Shown here piece by piece: positions 22,908 to 34,239 of a DNA stretch of 64,000 bases. This stretch comes from Cannabis sativa. Lineage: Eukaryota > Streptophyta > Magnoliopsida > Rosales > Cannabaceae. The notes under the pieces are model-generated. The model was not told the origin of the DNA, did not search any database, and worked only from the letters and a program-made list of their open reading frames with translations. Location: contig NC_083604.1 of assembly GCF_029168945.1 (NCBI RefSeq), positions 68,774,211 through 68,838,210 of the forward strand, written 5' to 3'. The position numbers and the translations under genes are program-made. Positions within the stretch are counted from its first letter, which is position 1, and each line of letters starts with the position of its first letter.

Positions 22908-25900
22908 ATGGCGAGGGGAGAGTGGGGATATCAAGGGAGAGGAAAATGGGGATGTTCGTACAAGAGAACCACTCTAATAGTTTGCCTCATCAACATTGTA
23001 GTTGCTCTTTTCGTTCTTCGTTCTCTCTACGCTTCTCTATATATCTATTCCGATCCCTATTCACGTCCAGGTTTGTCTAATCCAATCTTCTTTTTCTTCT
23101 TTCGCTTCCGAATTATGAACCCATTTCTGTGTTTCTGTAAAGGAAGTTCCTTTAACGAATTTTGAGGCAGATTTTGTCAATTGTTTTTTTCTTTTTCTTT
23201 CGATAGCCCACTTGGTACTTTTCGGGTAAATAAATGATCTTCGATTAAGGTTTTTTTTTTCCTTCCTATTTTTAGTTGTTAATTACACCCCGGATCAGAT
23301 TAGGATGATGGAAGAATCAATTCAAATTCGAAGAGCAGCCGAACCATTGGAGCTTCTTAAATTGGTAAGCTTTTATCCAGGATTTTGGGGAAATGATTGG
23401 GATAGATCTGTATTTTATTGAGCTTTTTGGAATATGTGTACTTTGAGACGTTGTTACTATTTTTAGTTTTATCTATTGACTAACACGTTGTAATGGGCAA
23501 AAGGTGAAGAAACTTGAAAAGGAGCTTTCCAGTGAAGTGATGATTAGTGAACTCCCCCAACATTTGAAGCAGAGTATAGCTGACGAGGTTGTTCAGAGAT
23601 TGAAAACATTGGGTGCCAGAGCAAATATTAGTGAGCAGAGAGGTAAGTGTTTTTAATTTTATTACTTTCTGTGTAATTTTTATAAATGACTTTCATATGT
23701 CTGTTTATTTTCTTGGTGGTATTGTAGTGATTCCTAGTTTTGAGTAGAGTTGCTAATTTTTCCTGGGCAATTGTTGAATGTAGCTAACTAAAATATATGG
23801 AAGGCAAGCCTTTTGACAAAGGTGTGGTGCCAAACATAGATTGTAACAATTCCTGAGTGCAGCAGAAATTTGCTATAGCTAGTATTATTCAACTCTACCT
23901 TTTATAAAATTGGTAGCTTTAAATTTGTGTTTTGGGCTTTTATTGTACTTTAGCAGGTGAGTAACTTTGTGAAAGTAGGTAAATACTATAGACTTAAGAC
24001 TCTTTTTCCTTGGTGGAGTTAATATGGGCAATCTTATTTCCAATTTGATGAAATTTTAGACACTTTAAAAGGATTAGTAAAACTATTAATTAATTTTAAA
24101 CTAATACATGATGAGATAGTTTTTTTCTTCTTGAAAATATTTAGGCAACATCTACTTCAGTATAGCGGCTGTTGGCTTGCATCATCTTGTCAAGTTTGGC
24201 TGTCTGTGTCTAATTATCTGATATCATTGTTATTTTGTTTACTGGACTCAGTACAATCACTACTGTGGTTTTCTCTATCACAGTTACACAACACAAGTGT
24301 ATCGTTGCTACCATTCATTTTGTTGAGGCCACTTCAAAAGTCACTTGTGTAGCAGTTCTAATCTCCTTGATATTTGCTTCACCACTGTTATTTTGAGTTG
24401 TCATAAGTAATGCTATGACCAGTGGTTCTGGCACTAACACAAGATATCTAGTCTTACATCATTGCAATAATTCCTGAATTCCCATCGTATTCACTGGTTT
24501 CTTGGGTACCATCAAAGTTCCTTTCATTTTGATACACTTGACTTTAATGTGTTTGATGGTACCTGTTTCTAAAAGTTGGACTAGCTTCTAAATTATCTTG
24601 GTGGCTGGGGGTATTTAAATATTATTAAATTAATGGGTGAATATTCTTTGTATAGAACTTTGGTTGTGATTAGATAGTTAATATTATCAAGTGAGATAGG
24701 TCAAATTTTAATTTTAAAGAAATGCTGTAGTGAAAAGCTTGGCTGAATTTCCAATAAATGGGAAAAGATACAATGTAAAAAATGAAATTACTTGGGACAA
24801 GTTACAGGAAGAACTACATATATATGCACCGAGTCAAATACTATTGTTACTTCTTGTAAAAAATGAAAAAAAAATAATTGAAATTTCTTGGCATACAAAT
24901 GGTTCATTCTTCTATATTTCTTTTGAATATTATGAACAAAATAATAGACATTTTGGGCGATGTGTACGAAGATACTAAGAATTATATGATTGTACAAATG
25001 ACTCTCTGCTAGCTTGCCATCGTTAAATTGGCCAATATGAAGCAATTATGATGAAGTTTTCACCGAAATCCAATTGACTGTTTTTGTTTCTGCTAATAAT
25101 TTAGATTACGAGTATAACAAGAACAATGTAATATACCAAATAACAGAATTCTAGTTTTTTTTTCACTTGCAGAATTTTTGTATCTTGCTTACTCACTGCT
25201 GTTTTTCTTGTTAATTACAGAAGCAGTTGAAAGATGGAGAATGGAAAAACTGAACCAAACTAAGCAGTTGACCCCTGAGAGAGATAATGCGGTGTCAACT
25301 ATTTCCCGTGAGGAGGCGGGTATGCTTTTTGTAGAATCTACACATTATATTTTATGAAAATACTTCAATCTGCAGTACTTTTAGTCCATAAAGTCATTAA
25401 CACATTTTCTCATGTATATTGTTGGGTTGTAGATATGCTAGTAAGAGCTTTGGAGTCGAACTGGGCTGTGGTATCTGAAGAAATTGGCCTTTGGATACCT
25501 CCTGAAGCTATTAACAAAGAACATGATGATAAACCCGAAGGCGAAGAGGAAGGTAATATATTGAATTCCTCAGTCATGCTTGTGGTAATTTATTATTGCG
25601 AGTGGAAATTTATCATATGTTGTTGTTGATGTACTTTTTCTTCCAGAGGAAGACATTTTGCCCGGCAGACCAGTTCCAGCCGAATGTCATGCTGAACTTC
25701 ATACGGATTACGGTGGTGCAGCCGTGAGATGGGGGCTAACTTTCCACAAAGAAAGTGCAGCTGATTGCTGCCAGGCTTGCTTAGATCAAGCTAAACATGC
25801 CAAGCCCGGTGAGAGGAAATGCAACATCTGGGTTTATTGCCCGTCTGAGGGTGGCTGCTACTCACCGGACATTTATCAACATAGAAATCAAGAATGCTGG

Positions 25901-26174
25901 CTTAAATTCGTAAGAACCAAGTTATTCTTTTATTGTTTTTTATTTTCCATTTATTTGCAGAATCATGCAAAACCGAAGTTTAGAAAGTCCCTCTCACTCT
26001 ACTCATTCAGTCCACTCTAACATCAACATTGTTTCTCTTTCCTTAAACACTATCAAATTACAGGCGGAGAAGCCAAAAGTAAATTTCAAGGACAAGTATT
26101 CGGAGTCATACAGAAACTCCCATCCAACTGCACCACTCATTGTTCCATGGGTCTCGGGCGTCGTCAGTGCATAA
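22908..26174 (+). CDS. Signal-anchored protein with PAN/Apple-like domain
   Basis: Function unknown. Exons 22908-23070, 23276-23364, 23504-23642, 25221-25319, 25433-25552, 25647-25909, 26064-26174 give 327 residues. Residues 1-22 are basic, 23-45 form one hydrophobic segment (IVCLINIVVALFVLRSLY), so a type II membrane protein with a lumenal or extracellular C-terminus is likely. Next come a charged helical region (VKKLEKELSSEVMISELP...) and an acidic linker (KPEGEEEEEDILPGRP). The C-terminal part has ordered cysteines (PAECHAELH, ADCCQACL, RKCNIWVYC, GGCYSP, ECWLK) that look like a PAN/Apple fold. In-frame TGA codons just upstream fix 22908 as first usable ATG of this frame. Plants carry uncharacterised proteins of this type. 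Confidence 0.75.
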
Positions 26175-27205
26175 ATTGTGTTCAACCAACAAATGGGGAA
26201 CACACACACATTATTGGAACACCATTATTACACACTTTGAACAAAGTGAGTTGAATTCTGAACTGGCTGAAGGGAGAAAGAAGTAGGACTATGCTGCTGC
26301 TATTCAATCCCATCCCTCCATCCTTTTTTGAGGTTTTTATTTTTACAAAGTTATATAATTTTTTGTAATACGAACTATTATGGGAATAGCAAGTTTCAAC
26401 ATTCTCTTTGGTAATCAAGGCGAGCTTAATCAGATTAGATTGTTTGAGAAGTGTTATGTGGATTGATTGCTGCTTATCAAACTAGATATTACGAAGGAAT
26501 TGATTTGATCTTTGTACGATGCCCTTATTCCTATATATAATGGATTATTAGAAGAAAACGATGTACAAGATTGTCAAGTAAACATATTTGCTGAAAATGT
26601 GAATATTTTCTATTAAATTTTTATGTCTTTTAGTATTTAACTCTAAAATTTGTTTCAACTTTTTTTTTTCTCTTAATCTTTTATGCATATGTACTTTTTG
26701 GAAAATTATTAAGTTAGAGCATTATTTTTCGTATTGTCACTATATAGAGGAATTGTAAACTATTTAGCCGAGATTTTATCAGCAGGTTTTGCAGCTGCAA
26801 TTTATCACATTTGAATACAATTGTATGTATGAAGATTATACTTAAAGTGTGGCTCATATAGTTGAAAAGATTAAAAGAGATGGTTGTATTCAGAGGAAAA
26901 TGAAAGATAGAGAAGAGATTTATGTTTAGAATCTACTTGATGTAATTGCTTGATTTTGGGCCAGATTTGACTTGTTTTGTATTGGCTTTGGTTTGGAATA
27001 AAAGTTTTTTTTTTTAACATGTTTTTTATTTTAAAAAATAATTGAGTTATTGTCAATTTTTTTTTTAATTTTATCTCACTTCATTTTTCTATTCATTTTT
27101 TTCTCATTACTTTTTCTCACATTTTCTCTCGCATCACTTTCTCACATTTTCTCTCCCTCATTTTCTATCTCTCAGTTTTATCTTTCATCACTTTCTCTCT
27201 CATAG
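26175..27205. other. 3' UTR and spacer
   Basis: It contains the 3' UTR of the preceding gene and T-rich spacer ending in a pyrimidine-rich stretch (27060-27200, repeats of tttctctcac). No gene seen. Confidence 0.5.
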
Positions 27206-27710
27206 TTTGGGGTTCGTGTCTAGCTCCAAGGCCTTAACCTGTGTTCGGGATTGGGTTCGAGTTCAGGTCAGCGTCTGTGTTCGCGTTCGCAATCCAGTGT
27301 TGGGATCCAAGTTCGGGGTTCGAGTCCATGGCCAGGGTCTGGATTTGAGGTTCGGGTCCATGGCCAGGGTTCGGATTCGGGGTTCGGGTCCATGGTCAGG
27401 GTCTGGATTCGGGGTTCGAGTCCATGGCCGAGTTAGGGTTCGCAGTCAGCATCTAGGTCCGAGGACGGGGCCAGGTATGGGTCCACGACCAGGTCCGGTT
27501 TTGGGTTCAAGGGTCTGTGTTTGGGTTCGGTGCCAGGGTTTCGATCTAGGTCCGAGGTTCGTGTCTAGGTTCGAGTCTGTAGTCCGGGTCCAGTGTTGGG
27601 GTCTAGGTTTGGATTCGGGTCTAGTGCCGGGGTCCGGGGCCAAGTCCAAGGTCTGTGTCCGGGTTTGGTGCCAGGGTCCGCGTCCAGTTGAGGTCCCAAT
27701 CTGGTGCCAG
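27206..27710. repeat. GGTTCGGGTCC-rich minisatellite
   Basis: A G/C-rich island in AT-rich spacer made of variants of GGTTCGGGTCCATGGCCAGG. The cleanest part is a 32-bp tandem unit at 27317-27348, 27349-27380, 27381-27412 plus a partial fourth copy; the rest is degenerate. Its long open frames on both strands are products of the repeat, not genes. Confidence 0.8.
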
Positions 27711-28358
27711 TAGGAATGACAATTTGGACCATTTTCCCGGGCCGGATCGGGCTCCCGGCCAGACGGCTCGACTTTGGCCCGAATGATTCGGGCTTTTATC
27801 GGGCTCACAGCCCGGCCCAATTTCAAATATTAAAAAAAAATCTCTATTTGGTTCCTTTTCAGGTCCACTTAACGCATCAAGCTCTGATGCTACACGTTTC
27901 ATGTACTTCCTTGCCAATTGGACAGAAGAGAGCTTAATCTGCAATGAGAAGAATGTTTAACTTTTAACAGTATATAACACATGAAAATAATTTTTCTTCT
28001 TGGCTCAACTCTTCATATAAGCCTACTAAGCAAACTAAAACATTAGCAGAACAAAGAAACACTTTGTTATTATGAAACTGAAATTATCTATGATGGTTAA
28101 CTATAAAATTTTTACTTGCCAAGTCTGCTATTTTCTTTAGTATAAATGGTGCATATTGTTTTCTTATTAAGAAAAATATAAATGAATTGTGTGAGTTTTA
28201 TTGATAAGTAGCAATAAATAAAGTGATTAAAAAAAAAATAAAAAAAGGAGGTCGGGTCGACCCGGCCAATTATTTCGGGTCGGGCCTGACCCGCTAAGAT
28301 GAAGAACGTGGCCGAATCGGGCCGGGTCTAGGACAGTCCCGGCCGATTGACATTCCTA
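27711..28358. mobile_element. hAT-like MITE with GGCCGGGTCGGG ends
   Basis: Left end TAGGAATGACAATTTGG and right end CCGATTGACATTCCTA are inverted repeats with three mismatches. Both ends carry subterminal 'cgggccgg/ggcccg' blocks, typical of plant hAT MITEs. I find no clean 8-bp target duplication; the left flank is the minisatellite. Confidence 0.65.
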
Positions 28359-28816
28359 TTAAAGATAAAAAGATATATATTGTGGTTGCATACAATGTAT
28401 TTAAATTACATCATATTAATATGAGCCAAGAAGATAAACCTTGACTAGAACTTTAGAATATTGAGGCTATGCTGTCGAAGCTTCAGTCAAGGCTTTCTTA
28501 GTTGTTAGATCCAATCCAATAGTTGGCTGTGTTGTGAGAGTCAGCAATTAGTTTAATTATTTAGTAGCTTTTATAGTGGTCTGGTGGTTAGGCTGTTGTG
28601 TTAGGAAGTTGGATTCTTTTTAAAGATTATGTCACACCAACAAACAACAATTCAGTACTTAATTTTTACTTTCTAAATTTATCACTGAGAGCCAGATCTC
28701 ACTGTTTTAGGTTATTAATTAATCATAATAATAAAGTAAAAGCAATCTTAGGAAGAAAAAAAATCATAAAGAAAAAGAGAAAGATTGATTGAACTTATTT
28801 CAGATCCTATATTTCA
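28359..28816. other. AT-rich spacer
   Basis: No gene or repeat recognised. Short open frames here have no protein-like composition. Confidence 0.4.
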
Positions 28817-29355
28817 CATATGTTATGTTGGATGTATTCACAATTAGAACAACTCTGGACCATTGTAGATTGATTTTAGACCATTTTAGATTTTAGCACA
28901 ATGTTACACGTATAGGTATATTTAATTATATCACACTAAAAAAAAAAAAAATTATCACAAAATAAATTTTTTGTTATAATAAAAAGTTGATTTTTAATTA
29001 TAATAAAAAGTTAATTGTAACTAAAACATACAAGTTGTCGTTAATTTAGTTTAAATTGTGACTAAAAACACATTTAGTCACAATAAATTATGATTTTTGT
29101 AACTAAAAACTTTAGTCATAGACTTTTTAGTCCCAACATAAAAATAATAATTTATTATTAATCACAATTTTTTCACTTTTAGTCACAAATTTTGTTGTCA
29201 CTAAAAGTAAGTTTTTTTTTTTTAGTGTCATACCATTTTAGATTTATTTCCAATTGTTTCCAAACTTGTTCAAAAATAATTTAGAAATAGGGTTCAAAAT
29301 GAAATGGTCTGAAGTAAGGTTTGATTCATAGCGGTATCTAAACATTATATGTTAT
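28817..29355. repeat. Tandem duplication, copy 1
   Basis: Starts with tatgttatgttggatgtattcacaa and ends with ggtatctaaaca. The same landmarks in the same order recur in copy 2 (29345-30133). It contains a CACTA-like MITE at 28934-29227. Without inserts each copy is roughly 240-270 bp of non-coding AT-rich sequence. Confidence 0.7.
28934..29227. mobile_element. CACTA-like MITE
   Basis: Termini CACTAAAAAAA and TTTTTTTAGTG, with 3-bp target duplication TCA (28931-28933, 29228-29230), as expected for CACTA elements. The interior is made of short alternating motifs (ttagtcacaa, ttgtgactaa). The unoccupied site is visible in duplication copy 2 (atatcatagcatttt near 30035). Confidence 0.8.
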
Positions 29356-29364
29356 GTTCGGATG

Positions 29365-29593
29365 CAGGGACGGACCCAAGTGTATTAGTTTGGGGGCTAT
29401 AGCTCCCACTAGCAAAAATATTGCCTTTTAAAAATTTAAATATAATTTTTTAAATTTAATAATTATAGATCAAAATCGTAAAAAAAGCCCCCATAAAATT
29501 AAATAAATCTAGTAAGAATAATTATAATATAGGTATAAATATTTTTGAATGATAAATAAGCCCCACAAAGTAAAATTTCTGGGTCCGTCACTG
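29365..29593. mobile_element. hAT MITE (CAGGGACGGACCC ends)
   Basis: 229-bp element with ends CAGGGACGGACCCA and TGGGTCCGTCACTG, and a perfect 8-bp target duplication TTCGGATG (29357-29364, 29594-29601). No coding capacity. The CAGNGACGGACCC terminus is common in plant hAT MITEs. Confidence 0.9.
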
Positions 29594-29625
29594 TTCGGAT
29601 GTATTCACAATTAGAACAATTTTTG

Positions 29626-29949
29626 CTACAAAAAATAACTACATTTAGTGACAACTTTTTAATCACAACATATATTTTTTGTGACTAAATGTGACTTTTA
29701 ATCACAATAAAAAATTACTTGTGACTAAAATATAATATGTAGATATAAGTTGTTACTAATTTACTTTTAGTCACAACAAGTATTGTGACTAAGAACACAT
29801 TTAGTCACAACAAATTGTGATTTTCGTAATTAATACTTTTAGCCATAAATATTTTAATTACAACATAAGAATGCTGATTAATAATTAGTCACAATTTTTT
29901 CACTTTCAATTATAAATTTTATGGTGACTAAAAGTAAATTTTTTTGTAG
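29626..29949. mobile_element. MITE with CTACAAAA ends
   Basis: Ends CTACAAAAAA and TTTTTTTGTAG; the interior has the same ttagtcacaa/ttgtgactaa composition as the CACTA-like element at 28934, so it is probably a diverged relative. The target duplication is unclear. The matching position in copy 1 (caactctggacc near 28850) is unoccupied. Confidence 0.65.
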
Positions 29950-30133
29950 TTCTGACCATTTTAAATTAATTTTAGAGCATTTTAGATTTATTAGTACAAT
30001 GTTAATAGCATGTATAAATAAATTTATTTATATCATAGCATTTTAGATTTATTTCTACACTTGTTCAAAATAATTTTAAAATAGGTTCAAAATTGTCTAA
30101 AGTAGGAATTGAATAACGGTATCTAAACATAAA

Positions 30134-31300
30134 AAAGTTCAAAAAAAAAAAAAAAATCGTAAGGAAGAAGCAAATGTAGCAAAGATGCAAGACCCTTCTC
30201 TTCCAACAACGTCGGTTACCAGACCACAACAAATTTCTAAAGAGAGCTTTTTTTAGAATGTAAAAAGAAATTGAAAGAGAAGCATATAAATGAGAAATTA
30301 TGCTAAATTAAAAGGTATTTTGAATTAGTAAAATGTTATTTTTGTTAGAAACTTTAAAAAGGCTATAAACTTTATGGGTACTAATTTTTTTTTTTTTTTT
30401 TTTTTGTGAAGTTCCCAAAAATACATTATGGTGGAAGCAGGGATATTTCTTTTTAATGACAGTGCTTAAATATTGCTGTCGTAATAAGCTTTAAAATTTT
30501 GAATAATTTACGTACTCAAATTTGTTTAAATAATTATTTTCTTAATTATAGTTTATTTTGTACTTTTTTTGTTATATAAATATTTACTTCATTTTCTATT
30601 TAATCATTTTCTCTCACGACTTTACTTTTTCTTTCTTCATTTAAATTAAAATAAAAACTTACAAACACATTTTTGTTAGAAAAAAAAATTGCATTGTTAT
30701 ATTTGTTGTTTAAGAAATTCAAAATCAAAACTTTTACAAAAGCCACTCTACTCTAATCTGGTGTGAAAGTGTAACATAAAAGGGGATATTGTAGGATGGT
30801 CCAAATAAACAGAAAGAACAAATCTGAAAACTGGATAAGGAAGAAGTGAGAGGAGAGCTAGACTGTTTTCTTTTTTCTTTTTCTTAATCATATAAATATA
30901 ATAATGCCATAATGGGTTAGCTACGCTAATTATGAGTAAAGCCGCGTTTGGTTGGACCACTTCCATTCCATTCCATTATTCAGTCAACTTAATTTTTGTC
31001 TCACCCAATTATATGTTACTCATTTAAGAGAAATGTAGAGACTTTTTAAGACCTCTTCCAAATATTTTTCTCATTTTTTTGGGTGGGAGTGGGACCAGCT
31101 ACTTATTTCAGTGCCATACAAATGTAGGCATCGTCATAAAGAAGTATGAAGTTTTGTGTATCTGCAATGGGTCACCAAATCACATTTAACGTGTTTGTCA
31201 GTATATTATAAATATGTATGTATGGACTCGGACTAGGTTTTTTTAATATATATTTATATTAGAAAGGTAATCATATATTTTTACGAATTATACAAATACA
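30134..31300. other. AT-rich spacer
   Basis: No gene. A single GCGTTTGGTTGG end near 30944 followed by ccattccattccatt resembles a Tourist-like MITE terminus, but no partner end was found. Confidence 0.4.
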
Positions 31301-32815
31301 ATTAGTGTTTTCTCTCAAGCAAGTTTCTCTAAGATTTAGGAGTGCTTAAGCTTTAGGTAAGCTTTTGACTTTATCCTCTTGAGTTTCTTGAATTTAAAGA
31401 AAATGGTTATGCATGATTTTTGTAGTTTTTGTTGTTGTAGCTGCTGTTAGGGTTTGATGTTGTTTTCTGGAGGTTAAATATGTTGTTTAATATTGATTTG
31501 AGCATGTTTTAGTGGCTGATAGAGGATTTAACCAAATTTTGAGTTTTAGAACTCAAACTTGGAGCTTTAATGGTGAAACTTGTTTCTGAGCTTGTAGTTG
31601 TGTTTTATTGCCTTGAGTATGTTCTATGTGGTTTAAATAGCAGGTCTGGAAGTTATTGTGGTGTTTGGGGTTGATTTGAGGTTATAGTGAATTTTTGAAA
31701 TTTTTCTGCACTGAACTGGAATTCCGGTTCAGAGGGACCTGTAGGAACTGGAATTCCGGTTGGTCCCCATGAAACTCCGCAGAACCGGAATTTCGGTTGG
31801 GAACCGGTCTACCGGTTGGGACAGTTTTGGGAACCCTAGTTTTTCCCATGTTTATAATATTTAGGGTATTTCCATGTTATTCATCGATAGGAAAACTTTT
31901 AGTTTCAAGTTTAAGTCCTCGGAAAGTGATTTAGCGTGTCACTTACCTATGTTATGATTGATGTGATTTAGGAGCCTGTAACTCGCCGAGCAGTTGTTCC
32001 ACTCAGGTTGGCCGACACACCTGAATTTGAAATCAAGGTAAGATTAGTATAATGTTATGCATATGTTTATACATGTTTAGCGTACATATTAGTTTCCGTC
32101 AGAATAACATATCAGGGTATCAGTGAGGTGTACATAGCGTTGCACCGAGATACCAACAGATATATGTTAGGCAAATCTATAGCCATCAGATTAGCATATG
32201 AGGGCAACAATGAGGTGTACATAGAGTTGCACCGAGATGCCATCAGATATATGTTAGGCTATCAGATAGTATGAGTTATCTGCTACCACATCAGTACGAC
32301 TAGAGTACTGAGTATAGGCTGGATTCGCAGTTAGTCATACTTTGTCGTAAACGTTCCTGACTCAGTTAGGGTTATGGTTAGGTGTATGGGCGCTTGATTA
32401 TAACCCGGAATATTAGTATGTTTTTATGTTATGCTTTTCTTACTGAGTCTGTCGACTCACAGTGCTATTGCTATGTGTAGGTAAGGGCAAAGCTAAAGTT
32501 GAGGAGCCGTGAGAGCGAGCAGGTGAAGATTGTACATGTTGGGGCGGTTAGGCCTGGAGCATACGATCCTCAAGACATCAGGTATTTTGCTGTTTAGTCG
32601 CTAGACGACAAATATTTTGTATATGAATAGTAAACTTTTGTAACCCTATTTTGTAAACGGGATCCCAGCATTTTATAAATGTAATATATTATGTATTAAA
32701 TAAATAAGCAAAATTTTAATTATTCACGATTTCCAATAATCTTGTTGATTAGCAACGAGCTGCACAGTACGTTAAAAAATCACGCTAACACGCCCATAAT
32801 AGTTAGGGTGTTACA
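31300..32815. mobile_element. LTR-like fragment ending in TGTTACA
   Basis: The stretch ends GGGTGTTACA at 32815, a common plant LTR terminus (complement TGTAACACCC), and abuts LINE sequence there, so it appears inserted into the LINE. Other LTR-like traits are the GGAATTCCGGTT/AACCGGAATT motif cluster at 31700-31830 and an internal tandem repeat. No second LTR, coding region or target duplication was found, so it may be a truncated or solo LTR. The left boundary is approximate. Confidence 0.45.
32109..32260. repeat. Two-copy tandem repeat of 86-bp period
   Basis: Two about 65-bp copies start with catat (32109 and 32195) and share gaggtgtacatag(c/a)gttgcaccgagat and agatatatgttaggc. They lie inside the LTR-like fragment. 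Confidence 0.75.
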
Positions 32816-33835
32816 ATCAACTTTGAGAAATGGCATTTAAAAAAGAGATGAAAGTGAGACTCAGGTTCAAGATCACAAATCGGACAATTAGAGGACTCCA
32901 CCTTCAAGATTCTAGCAATGAGATCACGGGTGAGAAGGTGCTCGTTGATAGCCTGCCACAAAATCAAACGATGCTTCGGGACAATAAGCTTGTGCCACAC
33001 AATTTTGTGATAACTCACATTTTCAGCAGTTATTAGAGATAGGTAAAATTATTTTGCTTTGAACTATCCCACAAAACTGGCAGCCAACAACTCTTCTTTG
33101 TCAATGGTATTCCTCAATCTTACCAATTTCTTGAAGTACCAACTGGTATCTCCTCCGGGATAGGTCTAGAAATCATGGTTCTTTAAATACACACTATTGA
33201 TCCAATAAACTCAAAGGCAATCCTGTTTGAGGAAATTACACTCTATACCCTTTTTATATTGTCCTCTTTTATTTTTACCCTCTTTTTTAAAGTTTATCAT
33301 TTTTACCTCTTTTTTTAAACATTGTATCAATTTTGCCCCTGTCACTTCAAGATACTCTCCATGTGACTCTCTTATGTCAGGGTACTTTGGGTACAATACA
33401 TATAAAAAGAGGTATGTTTCAATTAAATATAAAATTAGAGGTAAATTTGATTAATTGATTAATAAAAGTGGTATTTCTCAACTTATGCCATCTTGTTTAG
33501 TGGAGATAGCCCATATGTATTTGGCCATAAGAGCAATATTCTATTTTTTCCCTTCCCTAAGACCAATTCCTCCATGATTAATTTTTCGGCAAGCAAACCT
33601 AGCTCCAAGAAGTGAAGTGCAACTTACTCTTATTCTCAGACTTATCCCATAAGAAATCACGACACAATTTGTCAATTTCAGTCGTAACTTCTTACGGAAG
33701 AATAAAAATGTTCATCCAATAATTTCTAATGCCCAAGAGAACATAATGGACTAGCATAGCTCTTCCAGCAAATGACAAGTGACAACTAGACCAACCATGG
33801 AGCTTTTTTTTGTATTTTGTCCACTATTTCACCAC
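32816..33835 (-). pseudogene. Broken LINE reverse transcriptase, C-terminal part
   Basis: Translating the minus strand gives, in order, pieces typical of plant L1-type LINE ORF2: LSFAGRAMLVHYVLLGIRNYW, a linker (IDKLCRDFLWDK), KINHGGIGLREGK...IALMAKYIWAI, SWYFKKLVRLRNTIDKEELL, then the zinc-knuckle-like end (PKHRLILWQAINEHLLTRD...SSNCPICDLEPESHFHLFFKC). Several frame changes and an in-frame stop interrupt it. A small insertion at about 33229-33480 splits it. The LTR-like fragment cuts off its 3' end at 32815. It cannot encode a working enzyme. Confidence 0.8.
33229..33480. mobile_element. Small insertion splitting the LINE
   Basis: LINE-like minus-strand sequence stops at about 33228 and resumes at about 33481. 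The inserted segment begins gaggaaattacactc and ends gtggtatttctca, roughly inverted copies of each other. No clear target duplication; non-coding. Confidence 0.5.
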
Positions 33836-33902
33836 AATTTGAAAAATAAAAATGTTTATCCAATAAGTGTTTTTTTTACATAACTAAAATTAATTAATTT
33901 AA

Positions 33903-34193
33903 GGTAGCGTTTGGTTGGATGTAATAAAGCAAAATGAAATACAAATGATGCAATTTTTATTTTATTTTTTTGTTTGGTTACATTTTAAAGTATTGAAATG
34001 CTATTCTAATAAAATGATCTTTCTATCATTTAAGTGGAATGACTATTTTTTTAAAATTAATAGAAGAAAATTTTAATTTAACATGAGAAAAAATTTAATA
34101 ATTCTTTTATAAATTTTGTTCAATTTCATTCATATTCTATCCTCATTTTCATTTCTATTCTAATGTTTTAATTTCTCCCAAACAAACACCACC
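33903..34193. mobile_element. Tourist-like MITE (TAA target)
   Basis: Ends GGTAGCGTTTGGTTGG and CCAAACAAACACCACC are inverted repeats; flanking 3-bp duplications are TAA (33900-33902 and 34194-34196), as for PIF/Harbinger elements. The interior is AT-rich with cattttcatttc motifs. It resembles the element at 50721-50996. Confidence 0.75.
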
Positions 34194-34239
34194 TAAAAAT
34201 TTAATAAAGGGAAGGTGTCCACATTATATTATAGCCTTG

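Larger units (their letters stand above)
29345..30133. repeat. Tandem duplication, copy 2
   Basis: Second copy of the unit at 28817, beginning tatgttatgttcggatg and ending ggtatctaaacat. It carries a hAT MITE (29365-29593) and a CTACA-ended MITE (29626-29949), both absent at the matching positions of copy 1. Confidence 0.7.

Noticed and set aside
27317..27432. CRISPR-like array
   Set aside because: The 32-bp units abut each other with no unique spacers, and the genome is a plant.
27207..27826. Open frames of 126-168 codons on both strands
   Set aside because: Products of the GC-rich minisatellite: repetitive Arg/Gly/Val or Pro/Arg composition and long frames on both strands at once.
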